Assembly (NCBI RefSeq): GCF_011050415.1 | Contig: NZ_DRFS01000017.1 | Location: 124,001-188,000, forward strand | Length of the DNA stretch: 64,000 nt | Source: Halomonas sp. | Lineage (GTDB): Bacteria; Pseudomonadota; Gammaproteobacteria; Pseudomonadales; Halomonadaceae | Direction of reading: 5' to 3' | In this document: piece after piece, positions 46,444 through 55,128 of the stretch | How the letters are laid out: each line of letters starts with the position of its first letter | Position numbering within the stretch: position 1 is the first letter of the stretch | Notes under the pieces: generated by a model | What the model was told of the DNA's origin: nothing | Databases searched by the model: none | The model's input: only the letters and a program-made list of their open reading frames with translations | Position numbers and translations under genes: made by a program

Positions 46444-47904
46444 TTACCTACCAAGCTGGGGCGGTGCACCGATGTTGAGCGCGGGCTCATAGCGGTCGTT
46501 TTCGCCGTTTTCGGGCAGCGTAAAGTTCACTTGATCACCGGTTAACCAGGCATTAACTTCCTCAATGGCTGCCACATCTAAGCGCCCCGCTTGCTGACGC
46601 AGGGAAAGCAAATTCACTACGTAGTCGTAGCGGGCTTCGGCGTAGTTGGCGATGGCGTTATAGAGGTTCTGTTCGGCGTTCAGCACATCGACAATGTTAC
46701 GGGTACCCACTTCATAGCCCGCACGGGTGGCTTCTAACGCGCTCCGGTTTGAGACAATAGCCTGTTCGCGCGCATCCACCGTTTCAACATCATTGCTGAC
46801 CTGGGTATACAGCGAGCGCACCTGCTGGATAGATGACCGACGCTGAGATTCAAAATCATACTGGCTGCTTTCCAGCTGATAAGTGCCTTGACGAATACTC
46901 GCGCTGGTGCGGCCACCGGTATAAATCGGCAAATTAGCGCTCACCCCCACCTGGCTTGAGGAGTCATGGCCGGAGATGTTGTCAATATCACTGTCGCTGT
47001 ATTGATAGCTGCCAAACGCATGAAGGGTAGGCAAACGCCCTGCTCGGGCAATTTCCACCCCGCTGCGCGAAACCTCAATACCTGCCTGCTGTGCTAATAC
47101 CAGCGGGTTACGCTCAATTGCTTGCTCTACCCAGTAATCGCGGCTGCTTGGCTCAGGGAGTGCAATCGGCATACTGTCGCCCAGCGCTTCAATGCTGGCG
47201 TAACGCTGGCCGGTCAGCTGCTCTAACGCCTCAAAAGCCACCTGCAGATTGCTTTCTGCGGCAATGCGGTCAGCACGGGATTGGTCAAACGTTGCCCGCG
47301 CTTCTTCTACTTCGGTAATCGCAATCAAACCCACTTCAAACTGCTCGCCTGCTTGCTCAAGCTGGCGACCAATGGCGCGCTCTTGAGCAAAACGCGCTTC
47401 TAGCACTTCGTAAGCACGCAAAATATCGAAATAGGCGCTGGCCACATCGATCAGCAGCTGTTGCTCGGTAGCTGCTAACAGATAAACCTGCTGATCAATC
47501 TGACGCTCTGCCTGAGTAACCTCTCGGCGCGTCACTTCATCATAGAGCGCCTGAGTAGCTTCAAGAGAGAGCGAAACAGTGTTGTAGTTATCATCGCTCG
47601 CGCCTACGCCAGTACCTGTTCCGCCCACCGCTTGAGACGACGACTGGTTTTCATACTGCCGGTTGTGCGCCGCTTGGCCAGTAGCATTGATCTGCGGTAG
47701 CAAGCCACTTCTCACCACATCTCTGCCAGCTTCAACGCCCAAATATTCGGAGCGCGCTGAGGCCAGTTCAGCATTGTTATCTAACGCATCACGGGTAATC
47801 GTGATGAGGTCGGCAGCTTGAGCAGGCAACACAAAAGAAGCTGTGAAGACCGCTAACAGTAAGGGTCGTAAAGGGGCATTGACTGCCCAGTGTGCCAGTC
47901 GCAT
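46444..47904 (-). CDS. TolC-family outer-membrane efflux channel
   Basis: A 486-residue protein with a Sec signal peptide (AVFTASFVLPAQA, cleavage near residue 30) and the two long helical repeats of the TolC family. The repeats read from ITITRDALDNNAELASARS at the start of the first to NPLVLAQQAGIEVSRSGVEIARAG at the start of the second. It is first in the operon, before the adaptor and permease, whereas acrAB-tolC or mexAB-oprM clusters usually place the channel last or elsewhere. GAGG precedes the ATG. It forms the exit duct of the pump. Confidence 0.94.
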   Translation of the reverse strand: MRLAHWAVNAPLRPLLLAVFTASFVLPAQAADLITITRDALDNNAELASARSEYLGVEAGRDVVRSGLLPQINATGQAAHNRQYENQSSSQAVGGTGTGVGASDDNYNTVSLSLEATQALYDEVTRREVTQAERQIDQQVYLLAATEQQLLIDVASAYFDILRAYEVLEARFAQERAIGRQLEQAGEQFEVGLIAITEVEEARATFDQSRADRIAAESNLQVAFEALEQLTGQRYASIEALGDSMPIALPEPSSRDYWVEQAIERNPLVLAQQAGIEVSRSGVEIARAGRLPTLHAFGSYQYSDSDIDNISGHDSSSQVGVSANLPIYTGGRTSASIRQGTYQLESSQYDFESQRRSSIQQVRSLYTQVSNDVETVDAREQAIVSNRSALEATRAGYEVGTRNIVDVLNAEQNLYNAIANYAEARYDYVVNLLSLRQQAGRLDVAAIEEVNAWLTGDQVNFTLPENGENDRYEPALNIGAPPQLGR

Positions 47905-47999
47905 GGGATTGCCTCTAGGTATTGACGTCAGAATGGCAAACGTACTAAGTCATTTAAAATACAGTCACTCAAAGTACGACGCCATCAAGAAAGATGAGC

Positions 48000-48025
48000 A
48001 TTATAGTTACATTCATGTATGTATG
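48000..48025 (-). promoter_or_regulatory. AcrR-like operator and promoter of the efflux operon (predicted)
   Basis: Read leftward, CATACA-TACAT-GAATGTA (48025 to 48008) is followed after two bases by a perfect TATAAT (48005-48000). The operator would cover the -35 to -10 spacer, as AcrR does at acrAB in E. coli. A TTGACA farther upstream (near 48061-48066) may serve a second promoter. Confidence 0.72.
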
Positions 48026-48132
48026 CTAGCCTTGAACAATCTAAAATTGTGTGTACAGCCTATTGTCAAGTCGCTTGCTACATACCTTAGCCAAAAGTAT
48101 CGCCAAGGTGACGATACTTACCGCTAAAATGA

Positions 48133-50088
48133 TCATAGTTTAGTTTTCCTCTGTCGGAATTCCCGCGCCTCAATCCCCCACTTATTCAGCCGCGACGCGA
48201 GCGTTGTCGGCTTTATACCTAATAATTCCGCGGCGCCACCAGCCCCCGAGACTTTCCCCCTTGCCTGCGTTAAGGCGGAAATCGTACTTTCCCGCTGTTG
48301 CTGACTTAACGCATGTTCGGTTAATAAGGCCGCAGCACTATTCACCGTATTCTCGCGAGCATCTGACGTTAGAGCACTTGAGTGTTTTAATGAGCGTGGT
48401 GGCTCACCTAATAGAAGATCATCAAATACCAGCCGCCGATCCTGGGTCACAATGACCTGCCGCTCAATAACGTTTTCCAACTCACGGATATTGCCCGGCC
48501 ATGGGTAGCGCTGCAAAATTTCAAATTGTGCGGGGGGAATGCGCACTCCCGGCTTATTAAATTTCAGGCAGGCCCGGTGTAAAAAGTGTCGCGCCAGCAG
48601 CGGCACGTCTTCAATGCGATTGCGTAACGGTACCGAATCAATTGGGAATACATTAAGCCGGAAATAGAGATCTTCACGGAAACGCCCTTCATCAATCATT
48701 TCACGCAGCTCGCGGTTGGTAGCAGCAATCACGCGTACATCTACTTCCCGAGTACGGTTGTCGCCCACCCGTTCAAACTGCTGATCCTGCAATACCCTCA
48801 GCAGCTTGCTCTGTAGCTCTAGCGGTATCTCGCCCACCTCATCCAGAAATAGCGTGCCGCCGTGGGCCAGCTCGAAGCGGCCGGGGCGGTCTTGCACCGC
48901 ACCGGTAAAAGCACCTTTTACATGGCCAAAAAACTCGCTTTCAAACAGGTCTCGCGGGATAGCGGCGCAGTTGACGCGAATAAGCGGCCGGTCACTGCGC
49001 GTACTGCCCGCATGAATGGCCCGGGCAATCAGCTCTTTGCCAGTGCCGGACTCGCCGCTAATCAGTACGTTGGCACTGGTCGGTGCGACCATCTCTATCT
49101 GCTTGATGAGCTTTGCCACGGCAGGGCTATTGCCCACAATATCGCGGTGGTTAAGCTCCGCTTTTATCTCTTCTTGAAGGTATTCGTTCTCTAGCTCTAA
49201 GCGCTGCTTGAGGGTCTCAACTTCAGCCAGCGCATCGCGCAGTTGCTGCTCAGCGCGCTTACGTTCACGTATATCGCGAAACAGCACCACCGCCCCCACT
49301 AAACGTCCCATCTCAAAAATGGGCGTACTGGTGTACTCAACGGGTATCGCTTCACCGTTTTTGTGCCAAAACACTTCGTTATCGACGTGATGCACTTGGC
49401 CATCGCTAAACGAGGCATGAATGGGGCACTGCTGTACCGGAAAATGGCTGCCATCAGCGTGGGTGTGGTGAAACATTATATGTGCATCGTGGCCGACCAT
49501 ATCATCGGTACTCCAGCCCAAAATACGCTCGGCAGCTGGGTTGACAAAGGTGGTTTTGCCCTCGGCATCCAAGCCATAAATACCTTCCCCGGCGGCGCTA
49601 AGAATTAGCTGGTTCTGCTTCTCAATCCGTTCAAACACCTGCTCGACCCGCTGCCAGCCCACTTCCCCCTGACGATGCTGGCGACCCAGCTCCGCTTTGG
49701 CCCGCTGCTGTTCAGCCTTGTGGCGATCAATCAGCGTTAACAGCAGTTGCGAGGTGTCATCAATGCGCTGAGCGTACACCTCTACCCGGTAAGGCTGGCG
49801 CTGCATATCGAGCAGTACTAAATCATCGGACCAGGCAGCGCTGCGCGCCAGCACTTCATCGGTAAAGCTCACCCATAGTGGCAGTGAAGCACTTAAGCGA
49901 TGGCTAAACGGGGTGACTAATGGCAGCGGGTCATCAATGCAGAGCCATTGGCATGCCGCTTGATTGGCCGCTACCAGTTGGTCTTTAAAGGGGTCGACGA
50001 CCATCATTGCCAGCGGTGCATAGCCGCCCATCAGTGCAGAATCCATTACTGAAGAATCAGCGACACGGTGGGCTTGTTCAGCATGCAT
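48133..50088 (-). CDS. Sigma-54-dependent activator with PAS domain
   Basis: A 651-residue bacterial enhancer-binding protein. The N-terminal half has PAS-type sensing segments, including a canonical one ([28 protein letters not shown] near residue 180). The AAA+ domain has [15 protein letters not shown] (Walker A), the sigma-54 contact GAFTGA, and [13 protein letters not shown] (Walker B). The Fis-type helix-turn-helix [21 protein letters not shown] is at the C-terminus. The start at 50088 has GAGGAG seven bases before it; an upstream in-frame ATG at 50148 has none. It is divergent from the cyanate operon, which has a -24/-12 promoter, and is its likely activator. The sensed signal is unknown. 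Confidence 0.92.
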   Translation of the reverse strand: MHAEQAHRVADSSVMDSALMGGYAPLAMMVVDPFKDQLVAANQAACQWLCIDDPLPLVTPFSHRLSASLPLWVSFTDEVLARSAAWSDDLVLLDMQRQPYRVEVYAQRIDDTSQLLLTLIDRHKAEQQRAKAELGRQHRQGEVGWQRVEQVFERIEKQNQLILSAAGEGIYGLDAEGKTTFVNPAAERILGWSTDDMVGHDAHIMFHHTHADGSHFPVQQCPIHASFSDGQVHHVDNEVFWHKNGEAIPVEYTSTPIFEMGRLVGAVVLFRDIRERKRAEQQLRDALAEVETLKQRLELENEYLQEEIKAELNHRDIVGNSPAVAKLIKQIEMVAPTSANVLISGESGTGKELIARAIHAGSTRSDRPLIRVNCAAIPRDLFESEFFGHVKGAFTGAVQDRPGRFELAHGGTLFLDEVGEIPLELQSKLLRVLQDQQFERVGDNRTREVDVRVIAATNRELREMIDEGRFREDLYFRLNVFPIDSVPLRNRIEDVPLLARHFLHRACLKFNKPGVRIPPAQFEILQRYPWPGNIRELENVIERQVIVTQDRRLVFDDLLLGEPPRSLKHSSALTSDARENTVNSAAALLTEHALSQQQRESTISALTQARGKVSGAGGAAELLGIKPTTLASRLNKWGIEAREFRQRKTKL

Positions 50089-50150
50089 TGGGCGCTCCTC
50101 ATGGCTCAAAGACGATATCTCTGCATAACCATTCAATTCCCACGCCATTT

Positions 50151-50201
50151 ACGATTTTTCGTCAATAAAACAACGAAATATCGTTATTTACGATTTTTCG
50201 T
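50151..50201. promoter_or_regulatory. Three ACGA-N4-TCGT palindromes, predicted enhancer sites
   Basis: ACGATTTTTCGT (50151-50162 and 50190-50201) and ACGAAATATCGT (50173-50184). They are centred at about -155, -133 and -116 relative to the predicted start of the cyanate operon, a typical position for enhancer-binding proteins, and just upstream of the divergent activator gene. Confidence 0.75.
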
Positions 50202-50284
50202 AGCTAATTACCTTCACCTGAAATGCTGCCAAATATAGCCTTTAATTATTAAAAAACAATTACTTAAAAACAAAAAAGCCAAAT

Positions 50285-50300
50285 TGGCACACAAATCGCA
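50285..50300 (+). promoter_or_regulatory. Predicted sigma-54 promoter of the cyanate operon
   Basis: TGGCAC-ACAAA-TCGCA. The GG (-24) and GC (-12) pairs are exactly ten bases apart, as sigma-54 requires, with one mismatch to the consensus TTGC. Transcription would start near 50311, 75 bases before the first gene. Confidence 0.78.
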
Positions 50301-50385
50301 ATAACCACACTAGCGCCGCAACTCTTACTATTTCGCACCAAGACGGCGCAGCCATCTGTTTTTTGCTCCTGTGAGGTGAACGTCC

Positions 50386-51798
50386 ATGAAAGACAACAAC
50401 GACCACAGCAGTCTCGGGAACCCGTTCGATCACCGTCAATCTCTCATCCATGGAAGGCATTGTGATTGTCACGACTGCCAGCCTTCGACTAAATCCATCA
50501 TTACCTCGTCCCAGGCAGGGCCTTCATCGGCACCGAGCGGTAGCGACGCGATGATGGATCGAATGGTGGAAAGCGCTTTAGTGCGCGGTATGTTTGGTCA
50601 CAGCGATATGCATCGCCGACAGTTTATGAAACTGGTGGGCGGCGGCACGGTCGCCGCAGCACTGGCAAGCCTGCTACCCATGGATGCGATTAAAGCAGCA
50701 GTAAAAGAAGATTTAGGCCCGTTGGAAAAGACCGAACTGGATATCGGCTTCATACCCATCACCTGTGCCACGCCGATCATTATGGCTCACCCCATGGGCT
50801 TTTATGAGCGCTACGGCCTGAATGTAAATGTCATTAAAACCGCTGGCTGGGCACTCATCCGCGATAATTCGCTTAATGACCGCTTTGATGCGGCACACAT
50901 GTTGTCACCCATGCCACTGGCCATGAGCTTGGGCGTAGGCTCGTCACAGCGCTCTTTTATTACCCCGGCGATTGAAAACATCAACGGCCAGGCGATCGTT
51001 TTACATAATGACCACCAGGATAAACGTGACCCTCAGCAATGGAAGGGCTTCACCTTCGGCGTACCGTTTGAGTACTCCATGCATAATTTCTTATTGCGTT
51101 ACTACGTTGCCGAACATGGGCTTGACCCCGATCAGGACATTCAAATCCGGGTAATCCCACCGCCTGAAATGGTCGCCAACCTGCGCGCAGGCAATATCGA
51201 CGGTTTCTTGTCGCCCGACCCGTTTAACCAGCGTGCGGTATTTGAGCGTATTGGCTTTATTCATGTGCTCACCAAAGATATTTGGGACGGTCACCCCTGT
51301 TGCGCGTTTGCCACTAGCGCCACCTTCGCGCGTGAAAACCCCAATACTTATGGTGCCCTGTTACGGGCGATTATCGATGCGACCCAGTACTCATCTGACC
51401 CGGCCAATCGCTCCGAAATCGCCGAGGCGATTGCGCCCACAAACTATCTCAACCAGCCAGTCACGGTCATTGAGCAGGTGCTGACCGGACGCTACGCCGA
51501 CGGTTTAGGTGAGGTGCAGAACGTACCTGACCGCATCGATTTTGATCCCTTCCCATGGCACTCCATGGCGGTGTGGATTCTGACCCAAATGAAGCGCTGG
51601 GGGTATATCGAAGGTCATGTGGATTATCAGCAGGTAGCTCGTGATGTGTTTCTGGCTACCGAAGCCCGCGATGTGATGCGCGAGTTAGGCTACGACGCCC
51701 CTGAAGAGACCTCACGCAACTACGAGATCATGGGTAAAACCTTCGATTACACGCAGCCCGACGAGTATCTGCAAAGTTTTGATATCGGCAGGAGCTAA
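50386..51798 (+). CDS. Cyanate/nitrate-type ABC transporter substrate-binding protein
   Basis: A 470-residue periplasmic binding protein of the NrtA/CmpA/SsuA type. A Tat signal (HRRQFMKLVGG, RR at 77-78) is followed by the hydrophobic VAAALASLLP. In front is an unusual 70-residue extension with a Cys/His cluster HCDCHDC (residues 25-31). The mature part has the family VAPFEYSMHNFLLRYYV-like segment and AGNIDGFLSPDPFNQRAV. GAGGTG precedes the ATG. With cyanase in the same operon, cyanate is the likely ligand, although nitrate or bicarbonate relatives are similar. First gene of a sigma-54 type operon. Confidence 0.88.
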   Translation: MKDNNDHSSLGNPFDHRQSLIHGRHCDCHDCQPSTKSIITSSQAGPSSAPSGSDAMMDRMVESALVRGMFGHSDMHRRQFMKLVGGGTVAAALASLLPMDAIKAAVKEDLGPLEKTELDIGFIPITCATPIIMAHPMGFYERYGLNVNVIKTAGWALIRDNSLNDRFDAAHMLSPMPLAMSLGVGSSQRSFITPAIENINGQAIVLHNDHQDKRDPQQWKGFTFGVPFEYSMHNFLLRYYVAEHGLDPDQDIQIRVIPPPEMVANLRAGNIDGFLSPDPFNQRAVFERIGFIHVLTKDIWDGHPCCAFATSATFARENPNTYGALLRAIIDATQYSSDPANRSEIAEAIAPTNYLNQPVTVIEQVLTGRYADGLGEVQNVPDRIDFDPFPWHSMAVWILTQMKRWGYIEGHVDYQQVARDVFLATEARDVMRELGYDAPEETSRNYEIMGKTFDYTQPDEYLQSFDIGRS

Positions 51799-51800
51799 CC

Positions 51801-52658
51801 ATGGATCGCACAACAACCGAGTGGAAATTGAGCCTCAATCTACGTGCTGGGCTGCTGGCGGTGGTTATTTTAGCGCTGCTGTTAGGCCTATGGGAGGGCC
51901 TTAACCGGGCGCCTATCCTGGGTGGCGGAGCCGAGTTAAGCGAGTATGAAATGCTGCTAGGCGGTGCCGATGAGACCGCCAGCGTACCACCCCCTTCTGC
52001 CATTATGGTACGTGCCTGGGAGCAGCTTTCGGATCCGTTTTACGACGCCGGACCCAACGACAAAGGAATTGGTATTCAGCTGGGCTATTCGCTTTATCGC
52101 GTACTCGCTGGCTACTTAATGGCCGCCGCCGTGGCCATTCCGATTGGCTTTCTGATTGGCATGTCGCCACTGATGTATAAGGCGCTGAACCCGTTTATTC
52201 AGGTGTTGCGGCCTATCTCACCCCTCGCCTGGATGCCGCTGGCGCTGTTTATCATTCGTGATGCGGAAGCCTCGGCGATCTTCGTAATCTTTATCTGCTC
52301 AATCTGGCCAATGTTGCTGAATACCGCCTTTGGGGTCGCTGGGGTCAGACAAGACTGGGTCAACGTCGCCCGTACCCACGAGCTGTCTTCATTAAAAACC
52401 GCCTTTAAGGTCATCCTGCCCGCCGCTGCGCCCACGATTTTAACTGGTATGCGAATCTCGATTGGCATCGCCTGGCTAGTGATTGTGGCCGCCGAGATGC
52501 TCGTGGGCGGTACCGGTATTGGCTACTACGTGTGGAATGAGTGGAACAACCTGGATCTAACCAGTGTGATCTTCTCCATCTTGATGATCGGTATCGTCGG
52601 CATGCTGTTGGATATGTCGCTGGCCTATGTGGCGCGCTTTGTAACCTACGCAGAATAG
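51801..52658 (+). CDS. ABC transporter permease (cyanate/nitrate type)
   Basis: A 285-residue permease of the NrtB/SsuC family, with about six hydrophobic segments. A cytoplasmic EAA-type loop is seen at KVILPAAAPTILTGMRISIG, and WISIA-like GIAWLVIVAAEMLVG follows. A longer N-terminal loop (residues 25-85) holds an acidic periplasmic stretch. AGGAG precedes the ATG, two bases after the stop of the binding protein. It forms the membrane channel of the cyanate uptake system. Confidence 0.93.
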   Translation: MDRTTTEWKLSLNLRAGLLAVVILALLLGLWEGLNRAPILGGGAELSEYEMLLGGADETASVPPPSAIMVRAWEQLSDPFYDAGPNDKGIGIQLGYSLYRVLAGYLMAAAVAIPIGFLIGMSPLMYKALNPFIQVLRPISPLAWMPLALFIIRDAEASAIFVIFICSIWPMLLNTAFGVAGVRQDWVNVARTHELSSLKTAFKVILPAAAPTILTGMRISIGIAWLVIVAAEMLVGGTGIGYYVWNEWNNLDLTSVIFSILMIGIVGMLLDMSLAYVARFVTYAE

Positions 52659-52714
52659 CTCAATTGAGCGCACGCAAAGAGCCAACACACAGTGCCATCG
52701 CGAGGAGTTAACTA

Positions 52715-53650
52715 ATGAGTCACGCTTTTGTCGAAGTTCAGCAAGCCGCCAAGCGTTTTCCTGGCGCCACTAAAACTGCCCCGCCGTTAACGGTATTTGA
52801 AAACGTTAGCTTTCAGCTAAAAAAGGGCGAGTTCGTCTGCATCATTGGCCACTCAGGCTGTGGCAAGTCGACCATTATGAATGCCCTGGCCGGCTTGGAT
52901 CAGTTCTCAGATGGCTCCATGGTGATGGAAGGCAAAGAGATTAATGGGCCTGGACTTGAGCGCGGTGTGGTGTTTCAAAACTACAGCCTGCTGCCATGGC
53001 TGACCGCCCTGGAAAACGTCCGCTTCGGAGTTCGAGCCCGCTGGAAAGAGTGGAGCGAACGCGAAGTGACCGACCACAGCATGAAGTACCTGGAGATGGT
53101 AGGGCTCAAAGAAGTAGTAGGCCGCAAGCCTTCGCAGCTTTCTGGCGGCATGCGCCAACGGGTGAGTATCGCCCGCGCCTTTGCCACCAAGCCTAAGCTG
53201 CTGCTACTTGATGAGCCGTTCGGCGCGCTGGATGCACTCACCCGCGGGGTGATTCAGGATGAGCTGGTCAAAATCTGGACCCACGATCAGCAGACCGTGT
53301 TCATGATTACCCACGATGTGGACGAAGCAATTCTACTCGCTGACCGCATCTTTTTAATGACCAATGGCCCCGAGGCACGTATTGCGGAAGCGGTGGAAAT
53401 CGATCTTCCACGGCCACGTAATCGTGCCGAAATCATCAAGCACCCCAACTTCTACACCATTCGTAACTACCTAGTCGATTTTCTGGTCAATCGCTCAAGC
53501 GATCTGCGCGTCCAGGAAAACGAACCTAAAGGCTTGCGCTACCCAACACCGGTTAATCCGGCCCAGAGCGATAAGCCGGTCGATAGCAGCACCCCCCAAC
53601 ACGAAGAGAAACTCGTCAAGTTTACACCCAAGGAGATTCGTCATGGATAA
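52715..53650 (+). CDS. ABC transporter ATP-binding protein (cyanate/nitrate type)
   Basis: A 311-residue ATPase. Walker A is GHSGCGKST, the signature LSGGMRQRVSIARA, and Walker B LLLLDEPFGALD. About 55 residues beyond the usual ATPase end form a polar, Pro-rich tail (ENEPKGLRYPTPVNPAQSD), which is uncommon but seen in some NrtD/SsuB relatives. GAGGAG precedes the ATG. Its stop overlaps the cyanase start by eight bases, so the two are translationally coupled. Confidence 0.93.
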   Translation: MSHAFVEVQQAAKRFPGATKTAPPLTVFENVSFQLKKGEFVCIIGHSGCGKSTIMNALAGLDQFSDGSMVMEGKEINGPGLERGVVFQNYSLLPWLTALENVRFGVRARWKEWSEREVTDHSMKYLEMVGLKEVVGRKPSQLSGGMRQRVSIARAFATKPKLLLLDEPFGALDALTRGVIQDELVKIWTHDQQTVFMITHDVDEAILLADRIFLMTNGPEARIAEAVEIDLPRPRNRAEIIKHPNFYTIRNYLVDFLVNRSSDLRVQENEPKGLRYPTPVNPAQSDKPVDSSTPQHEEKLVKFTPKEIRHG

Positions 53651-54083
53651 GCTCGAAATGCGTCACACCCTGCTCGCCGCCAAAGCGCGTAAAAAATTGA
53701 GCTGGGACGATATTGGTAAAGCGGTTGGCATGTCGCCGGTCTGGGTTGCCTCCGCCTGCTACGGCATGAACAGCGCCAGCGCAGATGTGGCACATCAGCT
53801 TTGCGACACCCTAGGGGTTGAGAGCGACGTCGCCGATGCACTCATCGCTTTCCCTACCAAGGCATGGGATGAAGCGATCCCCCAAGACCCGTTCGTTTAC
53901 CGCCTGTATGAAGTGGTCGGCGTTTACGGCGAAACGTTAAAAGACGTGGTGCAGGAGAAGTTTGGCGACGGCATTATGAGCGCCATCGACTTCACCATGG
54001 AGGTCGACAAAATCGAAGACCCCAAAGGCGACCGCGTGCTGCTCACCCTGAACGGCAAGTTCCTGCCTTATAAGTCCTGGTAA
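53643..54083 (+). CDS. cynS: Cyanate hydratase (cyanase)
   Basis: A 146-residue enzyme. It converts cyanate and bicarbonate into ammonia and carbon dioxide (via carbamate). The catalytic trio Arg87, Glu90 and Ser113 is in YRLYE and IMSAIDF; each is nine residues before its E. coli counterpart (96, 99, 122), because the N-terminus is shorter. The N-terminal half resembles a helix-turn-helix fold, as in known cyanases. AAGGAG precedes the ATG inside the end of the ATPase gene. It gives the operon its function: use of cyanate as a nitrogen source or its detoxification. Confidence 0.97.
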   Translation: MDKLEMRHTLLAAKARKKLSWDDIGKAVGMSPVWVASACYGMNSASADVAHQLCDTLGVESDVADALIAFPTKAWDEAIPQDPFVYRLYEVVGVYGETLKDVVQEKFGDGIMSAIDFTMEVDKIEDPKGDRVLLTLNGKFLPYKSW

Positions 54084-54101
54084 CTCGACGCTTAAAACGA
54101 C

Positions 54102-54137
54102 GCCGCCCCAGCCAATTGGCTGGGGCGGCATTTTTTT
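54102..54137. terminator. Bidirectional terminator between cynS and tal
   Basis: A 12-bp perfect stem, GCCGCCCCAGCC / GGCTGGGGCGGC, with loop AATT, followed rightward by AT7. Leftward it ends in GTCGTTTT. It separates the cyanate and polyol operons. Confidence 0.93.
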
Positions 54138-54155
54138 ATGTAGCAGTTAGCGGAG

Positions 54156-55109
54156 TTAGCTCAGACGCTTCGCAATCAGGCCTTCAAGCTCAAGCTGATC
54201 ATCGTGGAAGCGACGGATGCCTTCTGCCAGCTTATCGTTGGCCATGGCATCTTGGTTATGCCCCCAGCGGAAGGCGCCTTCACTTAGCGGCTCAGCGGTT
54301 TTACCAGTACCATCACCAGATCGGATTTGCGCACTTACGTTACCCTCCGTCGCGTCCAACTCCTCCAGCAGCGCAGGCGAGATGGTTAGCCGTGGGCAGC
54401 CTGCCAAGGCCAGCACTTGGCCGGTGGTACGGAAGCTTGCGCCCATTACCACGGTTTCATAACCGCCCTGATTGGCGCGATCACAAACGCCTTGCACAAA
54501 TTTAACGCCCGGATCATTTTCCGGCGTGTAGTCGCTGCCGGTCTCTTTTTTGTACCAATCGGTCACCCGACCCACAAAAGGCGAAATCAGGAATACGCCT
54601 GCATCGAAACAGGCCTGAGCCTGGGCGTCGCTAAACAGCAGCGTCAAGTTACACTGAATATTTTCCCGCTCCAGTACCTCAGCCGCACGAATACCCTCCC
54701 AGGTAGAAGCCAGCTTAATCAATACACGTTCACGGGATACGCCGCGGGCGTCATACAGCTCGATTAGCTCGTGCGCCTTGGCAATACTGGCTTGAGTATC
54801 AAACGATAGCCGGGCAGCCACTTCGGTGGAAACACGCCCAGGTACTACCGCTGAAATTTCACTGCCCATGGCGACGGCCAGGCGATCCACCGCATGCTTA
54901 ACTTGATCTTCACGGTTGCCGCCCAAGGCTTTAACGCTGCTCAACTCTTCATCAATCAGCGCTTGATAACCTGGCAAGCTAAACGCCTTAAGCAGCAGTG
55001 ACGGGTTGGTCGTCGCATCCTGCGGCTGGTAACGACGAATAGCGTCAAGATCGCCGGTATCAGCGACGACAAGCGAATGTTGCTTTAATTGTTCCAGCTG
55101 GCTCGTCAT
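54156..55109 (-). CDS. tal: Transaldolase
   Basis: A 317-residue transaldolase, the length of E. coli TalB. The Schiff-base Lys132 lies in [24 protein letters not shown] is near residue 31 and [11 protein letters not shown] near 178. It moves a dihydroxyacetone unit between sugar phosphates in the pentose phosphate pathway. It is the last gene of the polyol operon, 19 bases after xylB with AAGGAG, so xylulose 5-phosphate produced upstream can enter the pathway. Confidence 0.97.
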   Translation of the reverse strand: MTSQLEQLKQHSLVVADTGDLDAIRRYQPQDATTNPSLLLKAFSLPGYQALIDEELSSVKALGGNREDQVKHAVDRLAVAMGSEISAVVPGRVSTEVAARLSFDTQASIAKAHELIELYDARGVSRERVLIKLASTWEGIRAAEVLERENIQCNLTLLFSDAQAQACFDAGVFLISPFVGRVTDWYKKETGSDYTPENDPGVKFVQGVCDRANQGGYETVVMGASFRTTGQVLALAGCPRLTISPALLEELDATEGNVSAQIRSGDGTGKTAEPLSEGAFRWGHNQDAMANDKLAEGIRRFHDDQLELEGLIAKRLS

Positions 55110-55128
55110 AAAATCTCCTTATAGGCTG

